A stretch of 64,000 bases of DNA from Reyranella sp. (lineage in GTDB: Bacteria > Pseudomonadota > Alphaproteobacteria > Reyranellales > Reyranellaceae). Shown here piece after piece: positions 17,043 through 25,354 of the stretch (positions are counted from its first letter, which is position 1; each line of letters starts with the position of its first letter). The stretch covers positions 1 to 64,000 of the forward strand of contig JAIEOV010000005.1 of NCBI GenBank assembly GCA_019750135.1, read 5' to 3'. The notes under the pieces are model-generated. The model saw only the letters and a program-made list of their open reading frames with translations. It did not search any database and was not told where the DNA came from. The translations under genes and the position numbers were made by a program.

Positions 17043-17147
17043 ATGTTCATCCGCAAAGCTCTTGCCGTCTTCCCCGAGCTGTGGAGCGAGGCCACCGAGC
17101 CGCTCGACCAGGGCTGCATCGTCGACTGGCGCTGGTTCGGAGAGTAA
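17043..17147 (+). CDS. 34-residue peptide with a PspA-like amphipathic N-terminus
   Basis: A short reading frame begins at the ATG at 17043 behind a near-perfect ribosome site AAGGAGG (17031-17037) and ends with TAA 17145-17147, three bases before the next ATG. The peptide starts MFIRKALAVFPELWSEA. This closely parallels MFVRKLFTLFRAYETDA, the amphipathic membrane-binding start of the PspA-like protein downstream, and it then ends in a Trp-rich tail (DWRWFGE). It could be a membrane-curvature sensor, a PspA partner or a leader peptide. No known family is recognised. The strong ribosome site and position right behind the promoter argue that it is translated. Confidence 0.65.
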   Translation: MFIRKALAVFPELWSEATEPLDQGCIVDWRWFGE

Positions 17148-17150
17148 CCG

Positions 17151-17864
17151 ATGTTCGTTCGCAAGCTTTTCACCCTCTTCCGCGCCTACGAGACCGACGC
17201 CACGCAGTCGATCATCGACGGTCATGCGCTGAAGATCCTCGAGCAGGAACTGCGCGACGCCGCGGCGGGCGTCGCGCAGGCGACGCGCGATCTCACCGGC
17301 CTGATGGCCCGCGAGATGGCCGACCGTCGCAGTCACGATGCGGCCGGCGAGCGTGTCGCCGAGTACGAGGCGTATGCCCTCAAGGCGCTGGACAACGGCG
17401 ACGATGGCCTGGCCCGCCAGTGCGCGGAGGTCGTGGCGGCGGCCGAGGCCGAGCGCGAGCGCTACGGCCAGAACCTGGAGGCGACGCGGCGCCACATCGC
17501 CGGTCTGCGCACCGGCATCGCCAAGGCCGATGCACGGATCGCCGAGATCCGCCGCGAATGGCTGGCCGCCCGGTCGCGGATGGCGCTGCAGCGCGCCACC
17601 GGAGCGCTCGCCCAAAGTGCCGCCAGCCTGCCCGGCGCGCTCGCCGACGCCGAGGAGACGCTGGCGCGCATCAAGGAACTGCAGGGCGACGCCGCCGACC
17701 GGGAGGCTGCGGCCGAGCTCCTGGCGGCGGAGAAGGACGGCACCGCCTTGCGCGACAAGCTCAGCCAAGCCGGCATCGCCAAACCCGCACCGCATACCGC
17801 GGACGCCGTCCTCGCGCGCCTGAAGGCACGGGCGTCCGGCGACCCGCCATCGACACCGCGCTGA
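17151..17864 (+). CDS. PspA/IM30 (ESCRT-III-like) family protein
   Basis: A 237-residue, almost fully helical protein. Residues 1-15 form an amphipathic helix. Long coiled coils follow (DGHALKILEQELRDAAAGVA, EYEAYALKALDNGDDGLARQCAEVVAAAEAERERY, TRRHIAGLRTGIAKADARIAEIRREWLAARSRM). PspA/IM30/Vipp1 proteins assemble on damaged inner membrane and limit proton leakage. The C-terminal 40 residues are less ordered. Its neighbours, a YiaA/B membrane protein and a TetR regulator, replace the PspF/PspBC genes of enterobacteria, so control here is probably by TetR rather than sigma-54. Confidence 0.85.
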   Translation: MFVRKLFTLFRAYETDATQSIIDGHALKILEQELRDAAAGVAQATRDLTGLMAREMADRRSHDAAGERVAEYEAYALKALDNGDDGLARQCAEVVAAAEAERERYGQNLEATRRHIAGLRTGIAKADARIAEIRREWLAARSRMALQRATGALAQSAASLPGALADAEETLARIKELQGDAADREAAAELLAAEKDGTALRDKLSQAGIAKPAPHTADAVLARLKARASGDPPSTPR

Positions 17865-17882
17865 ACACGAAAGGAGACGACC

Positions 17883-18158
17883 ATGCATTCCGATTCGCCC
17901 GGCTGGGCGCTCTATTCCTACACGTCGTTCGTCGTCGCGGTGGCGATGATGGCCGTGGGCATCGTCATGATTTCCGGCGAGGCCTGGATCCATGCCTACT
18001 TCGTGATGTCGACCTTCTTCCTGATGGGGTCGTGCTTCACCCTGGCCAAGCTCCTGCGCGATCGACACGAGGCGCAGCGCCTGCACCAGCGGATCGAGGA
18101 GGCGAAAACCGAGCAGCTCCTGCAGACCTATAATCTCAAGTCGCCGATTGCGGGTTGA
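17883..18158 (+). CDS. YiaA/YiaB-like two-helix inner membrane protein
   Basis: A 91-residue protein with two adjacent membrane helices (YTSFVVAVAMMAVGIVMISG and AYFVMSTFFLMGSCFTLAKLL) joined by a short loop EAWIH. A charged cytoplasmic helix follows (RDRHEAQRLHQRIEEAKTEQL). This matches the yiaA/B two-helix domain. It starts 18 bases after the PspA-like gene with the ribosome site AAAGGAG. It may be the membrane docking partner of the PspA-like protein; that is inference from gene order. Confidence 0.82.
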   Translation: MHSDSPGWALYSYTSFVVAVAMMAVGIVMISGEAWIHAYFVMSTFFLMGSCFTLAKLLRDRHEAQRLHQRIEEAKTEQLLQTYNLKSPIAG

Positions 18159-18180
18159 GATCATCGCCGGCCCTTCCAAC

Positions 18181-18194
18181 AGTGAGCAATCACT
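18181..18194. promoter_or_regulatory. Operator in front of tetR
   Basis: AGTGAGCAATCACT is an inverted repeat (AGTGA-4-TCACT). Its complement AGTGATTGCTCACT differs at one base from the site inside the upstream operon promoter (16991-17004). A weak promoter TTCCAA-17-TACACT (18174-18202) would place it in the spacer, with the mRNA starting at or next to the tetR ATG (18209). Autoregulation is inferred. Confidence 0.7.
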
Positions 18195-18208
18195 CATACA
18201 CTGTGGGA

Positions 18209-18784
18209 ATGGGAAAGGCCGAAGAGACAAAATCGAGATTGGAGCGCGCCGCGCTGACGCTGTTCGTGGCGCGCGGCGTCGCCGAGACCACAACCAAGGA
18301 GATCGCCATGGCGGCCTCGGTCGCCGAGGGCACGATCTACCGTTACTTCCCGAGCAAGGAGCAGCTGGCGCTCGATCTCTTCCTGCGCCACCACCAGGGC
18401 CTCGCCGAAGCCCTTGCCGAGGCGCAGCGACCGGCCAAGGGATTGCGCACCAAAATCGAGGCGATCGTGCGTTGCTATTGCGAATGGGCCGACCGCGACT
18501 GGACGCTGTTCGCCTATCACCTGCTGAACCAGCATTCCTTCCTGATCCAGGTGCCCGACGACATGGCCAATCCGGTGACCGTCGTGCGCGACGTGATCAG
18601 CCAGGCGATGAAGGCGGGCGAGATCCCCAAGCGCAACATCGACCTCGCCGCAGCGTCCGCCATCGGCGTGGTCATGCAAGCGGCGACCTACAAGGTCTAC
18701 GGCCGCTTCACCGGCGACCTGACCGACCATGTGCGCTTCTTCGCCGATGCGGCGTGGGCGGTGCTGTCGGTGAAGGAGAAGTGA
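18209..18784 (+). CDS. TetR/AcrR-family transcriptional regulator
   Basis: A 191-residue repressor. The N-terminal helix-turn-helix spans about residues 5-50 (KSRLERAALTLFVARGVAETTTKEIAMAASVAEGTIYRYFPSKEQL), with the typical tetR YRYFPSKEQL ending. The C-terminal ligand domain is unassigned; WTLFAYHLLNQHSFLIQVPDDM resembles regulators responding to lipophilic or membrane signals, but no ligand can be named. The ATG at 18209 is chosen because an in-frame start at 18155 would place the operator (18181-18194) inside the gene. It is expected to repress the 17043 operon and itself. Confidence 0.88.
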   Translation: MGKAEETKSRLERAALTLFVARGVAETTTKEIAMAASVAEGTIYRYFPSKEQLALDLFLRHHQGLAEALAEAQRPAKGLRTKIEAIVRCYCEWADRDWTLFAYHLLNQHSFLIQVPDDMANPVTVVRDVISQAMKAGEIPKRNIDLAAASAIGVVMQAATYKVYGRFTGDLTDHVRFFADAAWAVLSVKEK

Positions 18785-18792
18785 AACCAGGG

Positions 18793-19443
18793 ATGACTTC
18801 GCCGGCTAGCTATCGGGAACGCAAGAAGCTCGTCGACGTCGTTCGACGAATGCTGGACGGCGAACTGTCGTTTCTCGAGGGCGCGTTGATAGTGCCTCGT
18901 GCAGACGCATTGGAGATCGACGACTTGGACAAGGACCTTATTCCGTTCATGGGAATAAACAGCGAGAGTGACCGGTTCCCATTGGGTGCGGTGAGGCAGC
19001 ATTGGAATCCTGATGGGCTCGCGAAATTGCAACCGGAGATCGATGGCCTCGAGAAGTGGGCCAGGAAGCTCGCGAGCGATCATTGTCGGCGACTTATCGA
19101 GCGATTTGGGCCGGTCGCCATCCGTCGCGAGATCGGTCAGATCGCCTGCGGCATGTTGTGCGGTGAGGTCACCTTCATAGAGGGGGCTCACCGAATCGCC
19201 CTGCTGCACGACTATTCCGATTTGCCGGCGTTCGACGCGGACGTCGGTCCGGTCCTGGACGTGCATATGGCATATCCATCGCTGCCGCCCACAGATGGCC
19301 GCGAGCATTGGCCTCTCGATATGTTGCAGGCGAAGTATCCCGAAATCCCGCGCGCCGAAGCGACGGCGAAACAGATGCTCACTCGCCATTGCCAAAGTTT
19401 GATGGAACGCTTTCTCGAAGAGAACCCTCAGGCGCCGACGTAG
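18793..19443 (+). CDS. Internally duplicated protein of unknown function
   Basis: A 216-residue soluble protein not assigned to any family. It contains two repeats of about 95 residues. Repeat 1 has RRMLDGELSFLEGALIV, SDRFPLGAVRQHWNPDGL and HCRRLIERF. Repeat 2 has CGMLCGEVTFIEGAHRI, LPPTDGREHWPLDML and HCQSLMERF. The pattern (M)L-x-GE-(S/T)F-(L/I)EGA...R-x-HW...HC-x-x-L-(M/I)ERF recurs in order. A GTG at 18781 overlapping the tetR stop could also start it. It reads on from the tetR operon, and its 3' end overlaps the convergent next gene by 16 bases. Base composition is slightly less GC-rich than its neighbours. Confidence 0.7.
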   Translation: MTSPASYRERKKLVDVVRRMLDGELSFLEGALIVPRADALEIDDLDKDLIPFMGINSESDRFPLGAVRQHWNPDGLAKLQPEIDGLEKWARKLASDHCRRLIERFGPVAIRREIGQIACGMLCGEVTFIEGAHRIALLHDYSDLPAFDADVGPVLDVHMAYPSLPPTDGREHWPLDMLQAKYPEIPRAEATAKQMLTRHCQSLMERFLEENPQAPT

Positions 19444-19769
19444 ACGAAGGCCTCCATTCCCGACTTCAGCCGTACCGAGATGCGCTTGTAATCCGACACC
19501 TCGTAGGTGTCGGCGGCGGCAAGCTCGGCCGGCGTGATGCGGAAGACGACGCCGGGAACCTCGTCGGCCGGATTGCCCGACGGCTTCGCCATGGTGTGGA
19601 ACTTCTTGCCGCTGGTGGCGATCACCTGCGGATCGGTGATCTCGAAGGGCACGATCGCATAGCCCGGCAGCGCGTCGGCGCGGCCTTCGAGCAGCCGGCC
19701 GAAGGTGGCGAGCTGCACGCCCTCCTGCTGGAGAGTGCCGTAGGAAAAGAGCCAGACGTCGTCGTTCAT
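19428..19769 (-). CDS. Gamma-glutamylcyclotransferase-like (AIG2/GGCT fold) protein
   Basis: A 113-residue small protein starting MNDDVWLFSYGTLQQEGVQLATFGRLLEG. The strand-plus-glycine motif YGTLQ is the substrate-binding signature of the AIG2/GGCT fold. ALPGYAIVPFEITDP and LAAADTYEVSDYKRI follow, the latter with the acidic residue (E of YEV) in the position of the family catalytic Glu. It may act on gamma-glutamyl amines or peptides. The ATG at 19767-19769 is used because the in-frame start at 19850 would add 27 residues before the conserved core. Confidence 0.8.
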   Translation of the reverse strand: MNDDVWLFSYGTLQQEGVQLATFGRLLEGRADALPGYAIVPFEITDPQVIATSGKKFHTMAKPSGNPADEVPGVVFRITPAELAAADTYEVSDYKRISVRLKSGMEAFVYVGA

Positions 19770-19850
19770 CCTTCCCAACCAACTTATACCGAGTGTCGTA
19801 GCAGCCAGTCGGTCACCGCAGCAACTCGCAACCGGCCGATGCGCGACCAT

Positions 19851-20174
19851 TCACACCCGGCGTCCCGCGATCACTCTGGCATGTACGCTTGGCGAGCGAC
19901 TCGCATGAAGGCAAGCTACGACCACGACCTCACTGTCCAGAATCTGGAAATATAGCTGATAGCGAAACGGCCGAAGGTTCACTCGGCGTATATCGCCCGA
20001 CCGCGACGCGCGAACTACGCGATAGATGGCAGGGTTTCGCTCAAGATGACCTTCAGCTCGCTGGATCGTCCGCAGCAGATCGGCCGCAGCGCTTGGCATT
20101 CGCGGAAGGAGCCAGTCAATCGCCTCGCTTACGTCGTCAGCAGCCTCAGCCGTGTAGACGACTGCGAAGGTCAT
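19851..20174 (-). CDS. ParE/RelE-family toxin
   Basis: A 107-residue toxin: VVYTAEAADDVSEAIDWLL at the start, PAIYRVVRASRSGDIRRVNLRPFRYQLYFQILDSEVVVVACLHASRSP at the end. The R-x-x-x-L-x-x-F-x-Y-x-L-Y-F pattern and the final His/Arg-rich strand are typical of the ParE/RelE fold, whose members inhibit gyrase or cut mRNA on ribosomes. The start overlaps the antitoxin stop by four bases (ATGA), the usual coupling for such modules. Confidence 0.85.
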   Translation of the reverse strand: MTFAVVYTAEAADDVSEAIDWLLPRMPSAAADLLRTIQRAEGHLERNPAIYRVVRASRSGDIRRVNLRPFRYQLYFQILDSEVVVVACLHASRSPSVHARVIAGRRV

Positions 20175-20395
20175 AACTTTATGTTGTTGCGAGCAGCTAT
20201 CTCCTCAAACGTGAACTTTCGCTGATGCGGATCGCGTGCCAACGCTTCGGCACGCTGATCAAGCAGGTTGCCGACATCGTCCGAAATGGGCAGTGCATCG
20301 AGCTCGCTTTCGATGCTGTCCCACAAATCGTCAATAAGAGCTCGACGCTCCTCGACGCTGAGCTTCGAAAGCTCCTTCATAAGCGTGGCGTTCAT
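20171..20395 (-). CDS. Addiction-module antitoxin paired with the ParE-like toxin
   Basis: A 74-residue protein. MKELSKLSVEERRALIDDLWDSIESE, then KFTFEEIAARNNIKL, matches the short addiction-module component family that pairs with ParE/RelE toxins. The helical N-terminal part is probably the dimer region and the C-terminus the toxin-binding tail. It is first in the two-gene operon. Confidence 0.85.
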   Translation of the reverse strand: MNATLMKELSKLSVEERRALIDDLWDSIESELDALPISDDVGNLLDQRAEALARDPHQRKFTFEEIAARNNIKL

Positions 20396-20447
20396 AATGG
20401 CAGGCTAACGCCGATCAGCGGAATTTCAAGGTCCCGGATTGGGCCGG

Positions 20448-21794
20448 TCAGCTCGTTTCCTTCGCCAACGCTGTGAAAGCCTTGGCAAAAGCCTCGCGCG
20501 AGCCTGCCAGTCCCGTCTCGTTGAAGATGTCGGCGGTCAGCGACGCCACCGAGGCCTCGTCGACGCGCACGCCGTTGTCCTGCAGGAAGCGGCGGGCAGC
20601 CGTCACCGCCTCGTCCATGGCGCCGCCCTGCTTGTAGAGGCGGTAGTAGTCGGGATGGCCGCCGCGGCCCAGAGCCTCGGCCAGCACGTCGGTGAAGTTC
20701 ACGACCTTGAGCTGCGGGTAGATCGCCTCGGCGCCGGCGAGCGCGCGATGGCAGGAGTGGTACATGGTGACGATGGTGTCGACGCCGGCCGCGACCGCGC
20801 CTTCGGCGAGGCCGCGATGGATCGCCTGCTCGCGCTCCTTGAACTTGGCCGCCTGACCACCGCAGGCATAGGAGAAACCCGAATCCTGCGGCAGCTCGAG
20901 CAGCTCGAGGTTGGGTACGGCGGAAAGCAACTCGCGGATCGAGGCCACAGTGGCGCCGATGCCGAGATGCTCGTGGATCACGACGCGGCGCTTGGGCTGG
21001 TCGGCGACGAAGCGCGCGCTCAGCGCATCGAGGTTGGTGGCCAGGAATTCGCTGACGTGGCCCAGGTCGAAGGACGGCTCCTCGACGTCCTTCTCGAGCT
21101 CGTCGAAGTTCTTGGTGCAGGTCGGGCACCAGGTCAGCACGCGGCCGGCGCCGGACTGGCCGAAGCGCTTGAAGGTGCGATGGCCCATGCGCTCGTAGGT
21201 CGGCAGATCGGCTTCCTGGAACTGATAGACGCCGCAGCAATGGGCGGTGCCGCCGACGACGTCGAAGTCGAGCTCCAGCGCATCGAGGATGTCCATGACG
21301 TTCAGCACGATGTGCGGCGTGCGCAGCACGTTGCAGCCCGTATAGAACAGCACGTCGGCGGTGCGCCGCTCGGCCGGCGCCAGGATCTTCTTCAGGGTCT
21401 CCGACGGCAATTGCATGCTGGCCAGCAGCCGCACCGCCTGCGCCATGTGGCGGAAGCGGCTGGCGGCGGCGGACGCGCCGACCTCGCGCGGTCGCGTCGC
21501 CTCGACCGCCTTCATCTTCGCGATGGTCACCCACTGGCGGACGTTGATGTCTTCCGGACAGGCCTCAGTGCAGCGCGCGCTGCCGTCGCAGGCGCCGAGC
21601 CACTTCTGCAGCGCCTCCGCCGGCGCCTCGCCGCGCGTCAGCGCGAGAAGCTCGCCGACGCGTTCCTTTGCGCCGCCGGCATCCATGCCGATCTCGCGCG
21701 CGGTCGGGCAGGCTTCGAAGCACTTGCCGCAGGTCGTGCACCGGTCAGCGGCATCGGCTGCCAGGGCTTCCAGACGTTCGGCATAAGCACTCAA
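20448..21794 (-). CDS. Fe-S oxidoreductase, heterodisulfide-reductase/GlpC-like
   Basis: A 448-residue protein. The N-terminal pair of ferredoxin-type motifs reads [13 protein letters not shown] and [15 protein letters not shown] (the second spacing is unusual). Two CCG-type domains follow: [15 protein letters not shown]...AHCCG with [11 protein letters not shown], and [12 protein letters not shown]...[10 protein letters not shown]. Such proteins carry electrons to or from quinones or thiol/disulfide pairs as subunits of dehydrogenases (GlpC, GlcF, HdrD). No flavoprotein partner gene lies beside it. The start is TTG (21792-21794) behind GGAGG. Confidence 0.83.
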   Translation of the reverse strand: MSAYAERLEALAADAADRCTTCGKCFEACPTAREIGMDAGGAKERVGELLALTRGEAPAEALQKWLGACDGSARCTEACPEDINVRQWVTIAKMKAVEATRPREVGASAAASRFRHMAQAVRLLASMQLPSETLKKILAPAERRTADVLFYTGCNVLRTPHIVLNVMDILDALELDFDVVGGTAHCCGVYQFQEADLPTYERMGHRTFKRFGQSGAGRVLTWCPTCTKNFDELEKDVEEPSFDLGHVSEFLATNLDALSARFVADQPKRRVVIHEHLGIGATVASIRELLSAVPNLELLELPQDSGFSYACGGQAAKFKEREQAIHRGLAEGAVAAGVDTIVTMYHSCHRALAGAEAIYPQLKVVNFTDVLAEALGRGGHPDYYRLYKQGGAMDEAVTAARRFLQDNGVRVDEASVASLTADIFNETGLAGSREAFAKAFTALAKETS

Positions 21795-21932
21795 GCAATC
21801 CTCCGTACGTCACACGTGGTGAGTGGCGCGCATGCAGCGCCAGCGATGGCGCACTGTCAAGCCTTCGGCAGTGGCCGAAACATGGATCAAATGCTGCCGG
21901 CTAGGATCGACGCCTCATCGACGGAGACTGCC

Positions 21933-22241
21933 ATGACCGTGACCTGCGCCATCCGCTACGTCATCGACCCGTTCAAGCGCGAGGCCTTCGAAACCTATGC
22001 CAAGAACTGGCTCACCATCATCCCGGCCTGCGGTGGCGATCTTCTGGGCTATTTCATGCCGCACGAAGGCACCAACAACATCGCCCACGCGCTGATCTCG
22101 TTCGAGAGCCTCGCGGCTTACGAGGCCTATCGCGCTCGCCTGCGCGCCAATCCGGCCGGCCGCGCCAACTTCGAGTTCGCCGAGCGCGAACGCTTCATCC
22201 TGAGCGAGGAGCGAACCTGGCTCAGGCCTGTCACAAAGTAA
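21933..22241 (+). CDS. NIPSNAP-family protein
   Basis: A 102-residue dimeric alpha-beta barrel protein. [24 protein letters not shown] at the start, [37 protein letters not shown] in the middle and [15 protein letters not shown] at the end match small bacterial NIPSNAP proteins. Its biochemical role is unknown. The start ATG at 21933 has the ribosome site GGAGA. Confidence 0.8.
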   Translation: MTVTCAIRYVIDPFKREAFETYAKNWLTIIPACGGDLLGYFMPHEGTNNIAHALISFESLAAYEAYRARLRANPAGRANFEFAERERFILSEERTWLRPVTK

Positions 22242-22261
22242 TCTCGCGCTCGGTCGCGCGA

Positions 22262-22777
22262 TCAGGGCGAGCGGCCGCGGCGATTGTAGTTGAGCTCTTC
22301 CGGCGTGGGCTTCAGGCCGACGGCGATGCGGAAGCCGCCGTCGCGCGGCAGCGTCAGCGTCAGCTCCTCCTGCGAGGAAGCGCGCGGATTGGCCGCCGTC
22401 AGGCGGAAGTCAGCAGTGAACTCCTGGCTCTGGACGACATTGTTGTTCGAATCGAGCACGCGCACGAAATAGGGAACGCTGGTTCGCGCCGTGCCCGCCG
22501 CCGGGCCGGCGTTGGCCGAGATGCGAAGGATCAGCGTGACGTCGACCCGGTTGCGGCTCACCGAGCACTTGGTCCCCGACCCGACGATCGACGCCTCGTA
22601 GGCGATGTCGCGCGGATCGCGGCCCGGCCCGTCCTTGAAATGGGTCAGACGCTCGGCGTCCTGCACCGTGAACGGCGACGGGCAGGCATAGTTCACATCC
22701 GACGAGCCGCCACCGCAGGCGGCCAATGTCAGGGCCAGCAAAGCCGGCGCCAAAACGACGAATTTTCCGTGGGTCAT
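22262..22777 (-). CDS. Putative lipoprotein
   Basis: A 171-residue envelope protein. MTHGKFVVLAPALLALTLAACGGGSSD has a typical lipobox (LAAC), so the mature protein should be lipid-anchored at Cys. The rest is a beta-rich domain (CSVSRNRVDVTLILRISANAG, SVPYFVRVLDSNNNVVQSQEFTADF, EELTLTLPRDGGFRIAVGL) of unknown function. The start at 22775-22777 puts the signal peptide at the N-terminus; the upstream in-frame start at 22816 would not. Confidence 0.8.
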   Translation of the reverse strand: MTHGKFVVLAPALLALTLAACGGGSSDVNYACPSPFTVQDAERLTHFKDGPGRDPRDIAYEASIVGSGTKCSVSRNRVDVTLILRISANAGPAAGTARTSVPYFVRVLDSNNNVVQSQEFTADFRLTAANPRASSQEELTLTLPRDGGFRIAVGLKPTPEELNYNRRGRSP

Positions 22778-22924
22778 GACGGGATCCGGGCCAGGGCCTT
22801 GGGGGTTCGGTCGCACACCGCGACAACCGGCTCGGTCATGTCTGCTTTCCCCGTTGCGGCGGCTTTGTTACGGTGCCGCCGCCTGATCCGTTGCTGCCAA
22901 TCTGTTGCTGACGGACTCTAGGCA

Positions 22925-23917
22925 ATGGCCAAGAAGCCCGCAAGCGAGCGGGCAAGAACGTTCAGCATGAGCCCGCCGAAGAAACCGCTAAAAATCCTGC
23001 TCGCCAGCCCCCGCGGTTTCTGCGCCGGCGTCGAGCGCGCCATCCAGATCGTCGAACGCGCCATCGCGCGCTATGGCCGGCCGGTCTATGTCCGGCACGA
23101 GATCGTGCACAATCGCCATGTCGTCGAGACTCTCGAGGCCAAGGGCGCGATCTTCGTCGACGAGCTCGACGAGGTGCCGAACGACCGGCCTGTCGTGTTC
23201 TCTGCGCATGGCGTGCCAAAAGCCGTGCCGACCGAGGCGGACCGTCGCAGCCTGATCTATGTCGACGCCACCTGCCCGCTGGTCTCCAAGGTCCATCGCG
23301 AGGCCGAGCGCCATCACGCCGCGGGCCGCACGGTGGTGCTGATCGGTCATGCCGGTCACCCCGAAGTCATCGGCACGATGGGCCAGCTGCCGGCCGGCGC
23401 CGTGCTGCTGGTCGAAGACGTGGCGCAGGCCGAGGCGCTGGACGCGCCCGACGCGGGCAATCTCGCCTATGCGACGCAGACCACGCTGTCGGTCGACGAC
23501 ACGGTCGGCATCGTCGCGGCGCTGCGCCGTCGCTTCCCGGCGATCCAGGGTCCCAAGATGGAGGACATCTGCTACGCCACCACCAACCGCCAGGCTGCGG
23601 TCAAGGCGATCGTGTCCGAGTGCGACGCCCTGGTGGTGATCGGCGCGCCCAACTCGTCGAATTCCATGCGGCTCGTCGAAGTGGCGTCCCACTACGGCTG
23701 CCGCAGGTCGCGGCTGGTGCAGCGCGCCGCCGACATGGACTGGGCCTGGCTGGCGGATGTGAGCCGGCTCGGCATCACGGCCGGCGCCTCGGCACCCGAG
23801 ACGCTGGTCGATGAGCTGATCGCGGCATGCCGCGAGCGCTACGACGTCACGGTCGAGGAAGTGCGGACCACCGAGGAGAGCGTCGTGTTCAAGCTGCCGC
23901 GCACGCTGGTGGCTTGA
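22925..23917 (+). CDS. ispH: 4-hydroxy-3-methylbut-2-enyl diphosphate reductase
   Basis: The last enzyme of the MEP isoprenoid pathway, making IPP and DMAPP from HMBPP with a 4Fe-4S cluster. Cluster cysteines are visible as C33 ([13 protein letters not shown]), C117 ([11 protein letters not shown]) and C216 ([13 protein letters not shown]). The length of 330 residues fits; an internal ATG at 22967 would remove 14 non-conserved residues. It heads the ispH-thrB-rnhA cluster and its TGA overlaps the thrB ATG by one base. Confidence 0.96.
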   Translation: MAKKPASERARTFSMSPPKKPLKILLASPRGFCAGVERAIQIVERAIARYGRPVYVRHEIVHNRHVVETLEAKGAIFVDELDEVPNDRPVVFSAHGVPKAVPTEADRRSLIYVDATCPLVSKVHREAERHHAAGRTVVLIGHAGHPEVIGTMGQLPAGAVLLVEDVAQAEALDAPDAGNLAYATQTTLSVDDTVGIVAALRRRFPAIQGPKMEDICYATTNRQAAVKAIVSECDALVVIGAPNSSNSMRLVEVASHYGCRRSRLVQRAADMDWAWLADVSRLGITAGASAPETLVDELIAACRERYDVTVEEVRTTEESVVFKLPRTLVA

Positions 23918-24867
23918 TGGCGGTCTACACCGAAGTCAGCGATGCCGAGCTGGAAGCCTTCCTCGCCGAGTACGACATCGGCAGCCCCGAATCGTTCAAG
24001 GGCATCGCCGAGGGCGTCGAGAACTCCAACTACCTGCTGACCACCGACAAGGGGCCCTACTTCGTCACGCTCTACGAAAAGCGCGTGGACCCTGCGGACC
24101 TGCCGTTCTTCCTCGGCCTGATGGACCATCTCGCCGCCCGCGGCATCAATTGCCCGCAGCCGATCCATGGCCGCGACGGCAAGGCGCTGCGCACGCTGGC
24201 GGGACGGCCGGCCGCCATCACGACCTTCCTGCAGGGGCTGTGGCCGCGCCGCATGACGCTCGGCCATTGCGGGCAGGTCGGCGAGGCGCTGGCCGCCCTG
24301 CATCTGGCCGGACGCGACTTCGAGATGAAGCGGCCCAACGCGCTGTCGGTCGCGGGCTGGCGGCCGCTCTACGAAGGCTCGCGCCATGACATCGACGCGC
24401 CGCTCGCGGCCGAGCTCGGGGCCGAAATCGACTTCTTCGAAGCCAACTGGCCGAGCGGGCTGCCGTCGGGCGTCATCCATGCCGACCTGTTCAACGACAA
24501 TGTGCTCTTCCTGCATGACAGGCTGTCGGGACTGATCGACTTCTACTTCGCCTGCAACGACGCCTTCGCCTACGACGTGTCGATCTGCCTCAACGCCTGG
24601 TGCTTCGAGCCCGACAAGTCGTTCAACGCCACCAAGGGCCGCGCCCTGCTGCAGGGCTATGAAGCCGTGCGGCCGCTCAGCGACGACGAGCGCAAGGTGC
24701 TGCCGCTGCTGGCGCGCGGCTCGGCGCTACGCTTCCTGCTGACGCGGCTCTACGACTGGGTGCACACGCCGCCCGATGCCCTGGTCAAGCGCAAGGATCC
24801 GCAGGAATACCTCGCCAAGCTCAGGTTCCATCGCGGCATCGCGTCGATTGCGGATTACGGCCTATGA
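23917..24867 (+). CDS. thrB: Homoserine kinase (APH-fold type)
   Basis: A 316-residue kinase of the aminoglycoside-phosphotransferase fold that phosphorylates homoserine on the way to threonine. The N-terminus is [22 protein letters not shown] with [24 protein letters not shown]. The catalytic loop is [14 protein letters not shown] and the metal-binding Asp follows in [10 protein letters not shown]. This is the alphaproteobacterial ThrB type, not the GHMP type. It overlaps ispH by one base, and rnhA begins 10 bases after its end. Confidence 0.93.
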   Translation: MAVYTEVSDAELEAFLAEYDIGSPESFKGIAEGVENSNYLLTTDKGPYFVTLYEKRVDPADLPFFLGLMDHLAARGINCPQPIHGRDGKALRTLAGRPAAITTFLQGLWPRRMTLGHCGQVGEALAALHLAGRDFEMKRPNALSVAGWRPLYEGSRHDIDAPLAAELGAEIDFFEANWPSGLPSGVIHADLFNDNVLFLHDRLSGLIDFYFACNDAFAYDVSICLNAWCFEPDKSFNATKGRALLQGYEAVRPLSDDERKVLPLLARGSALRFLLTRLYDWVHTPPDALVKRKDPQEYLAKLRFHRGIASIADYGL

Positions 24868-24877
24868 AGAGCGGATC

Positions 24878-25324
24878 GTGAGCGAACCTGAAGTAGAGAT
24901 GTTCACGGACGGCGCGTGCAGCGGTAATCCGGGACCGGGCGGCTGGGGCGCCATCCTGCGGCTGGGGGAACGCGAGCGCGAACTGTCGGGCGGCGATCCG
25001 GCGACGACCAACAACCGCATGGAGCTGATGGCCGCCATCATGGCGCTGGAGGCACTGAAGCGGCCGTGCAACGTGCGGCTTTGGACCGACAGCGTCTACG
25101 TCAAGGACGGCGTCACCAAGTGGATCCACGGCTGGAAGCGGAACGGCTGGCGCACCTCCGACAAGAAGCCGGTAAAGAACGTCGAGCTATGGCAGCGCCT
25201 CGACGCCGCGCGAGCGCCGCATCAGGTCGAATGGCGCTGGGTGAGGGGCCACAGCGGCCACCCGGAGAACGAGCGCGCCGATGAACTGGCGCGCAATGAG
25301 ATCCTCAAGATCCGAACTTCTTGA
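24878..25324 (+). CDS. rnhA: Ribonuclease HI
   Basis: Degrades RNA in RNA-DNA hybrids. The 148-residue product begins at GTG 24878 with [19 protein letters not shown]. The catalytic acids are D11 (FTDG), E49 (NNRMELMAA), the Asp in LWTDSVYVK and the Asp in NERADELAR, with the HSGHPEN loop His. Length and motifs are standard. The frame is open upstream through the end of thrB, but only the GTG gives the conserved start. Confidence 0.95.
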   Translation: MSEPEVEMFTDGACSGNPGPGGWGAILRLGERERELSGGDPATTNNRMELMAAIMALEALKRPCNVRLWTDSVYVKDGVTKWIHGWKRNGWRTSDKKPVKNVELWQRLDAARAPHQVEWRWVRGHSGHPENERADELARNEILKIRTS

Positions 25325-25353
25325 GGGAGCGCGGGCTTCCGGCCCGCGCTCCC
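25325..25353. repeat. Intergenic palindrome, half-size copy 2
   Basis: GGGAGCGCGGGC (25325-25336) and GCCCGCGCTCCC (25342-25353) form a perfect 12-bp stem with a 5-base loop between the convergent rnhA and 25355 genes. It corresponds to one arm of the larger copies at 5416 and 38599. It may also help end transcription from both sides. Confidence 0.85.
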
Positions 25354-25354
25354 G

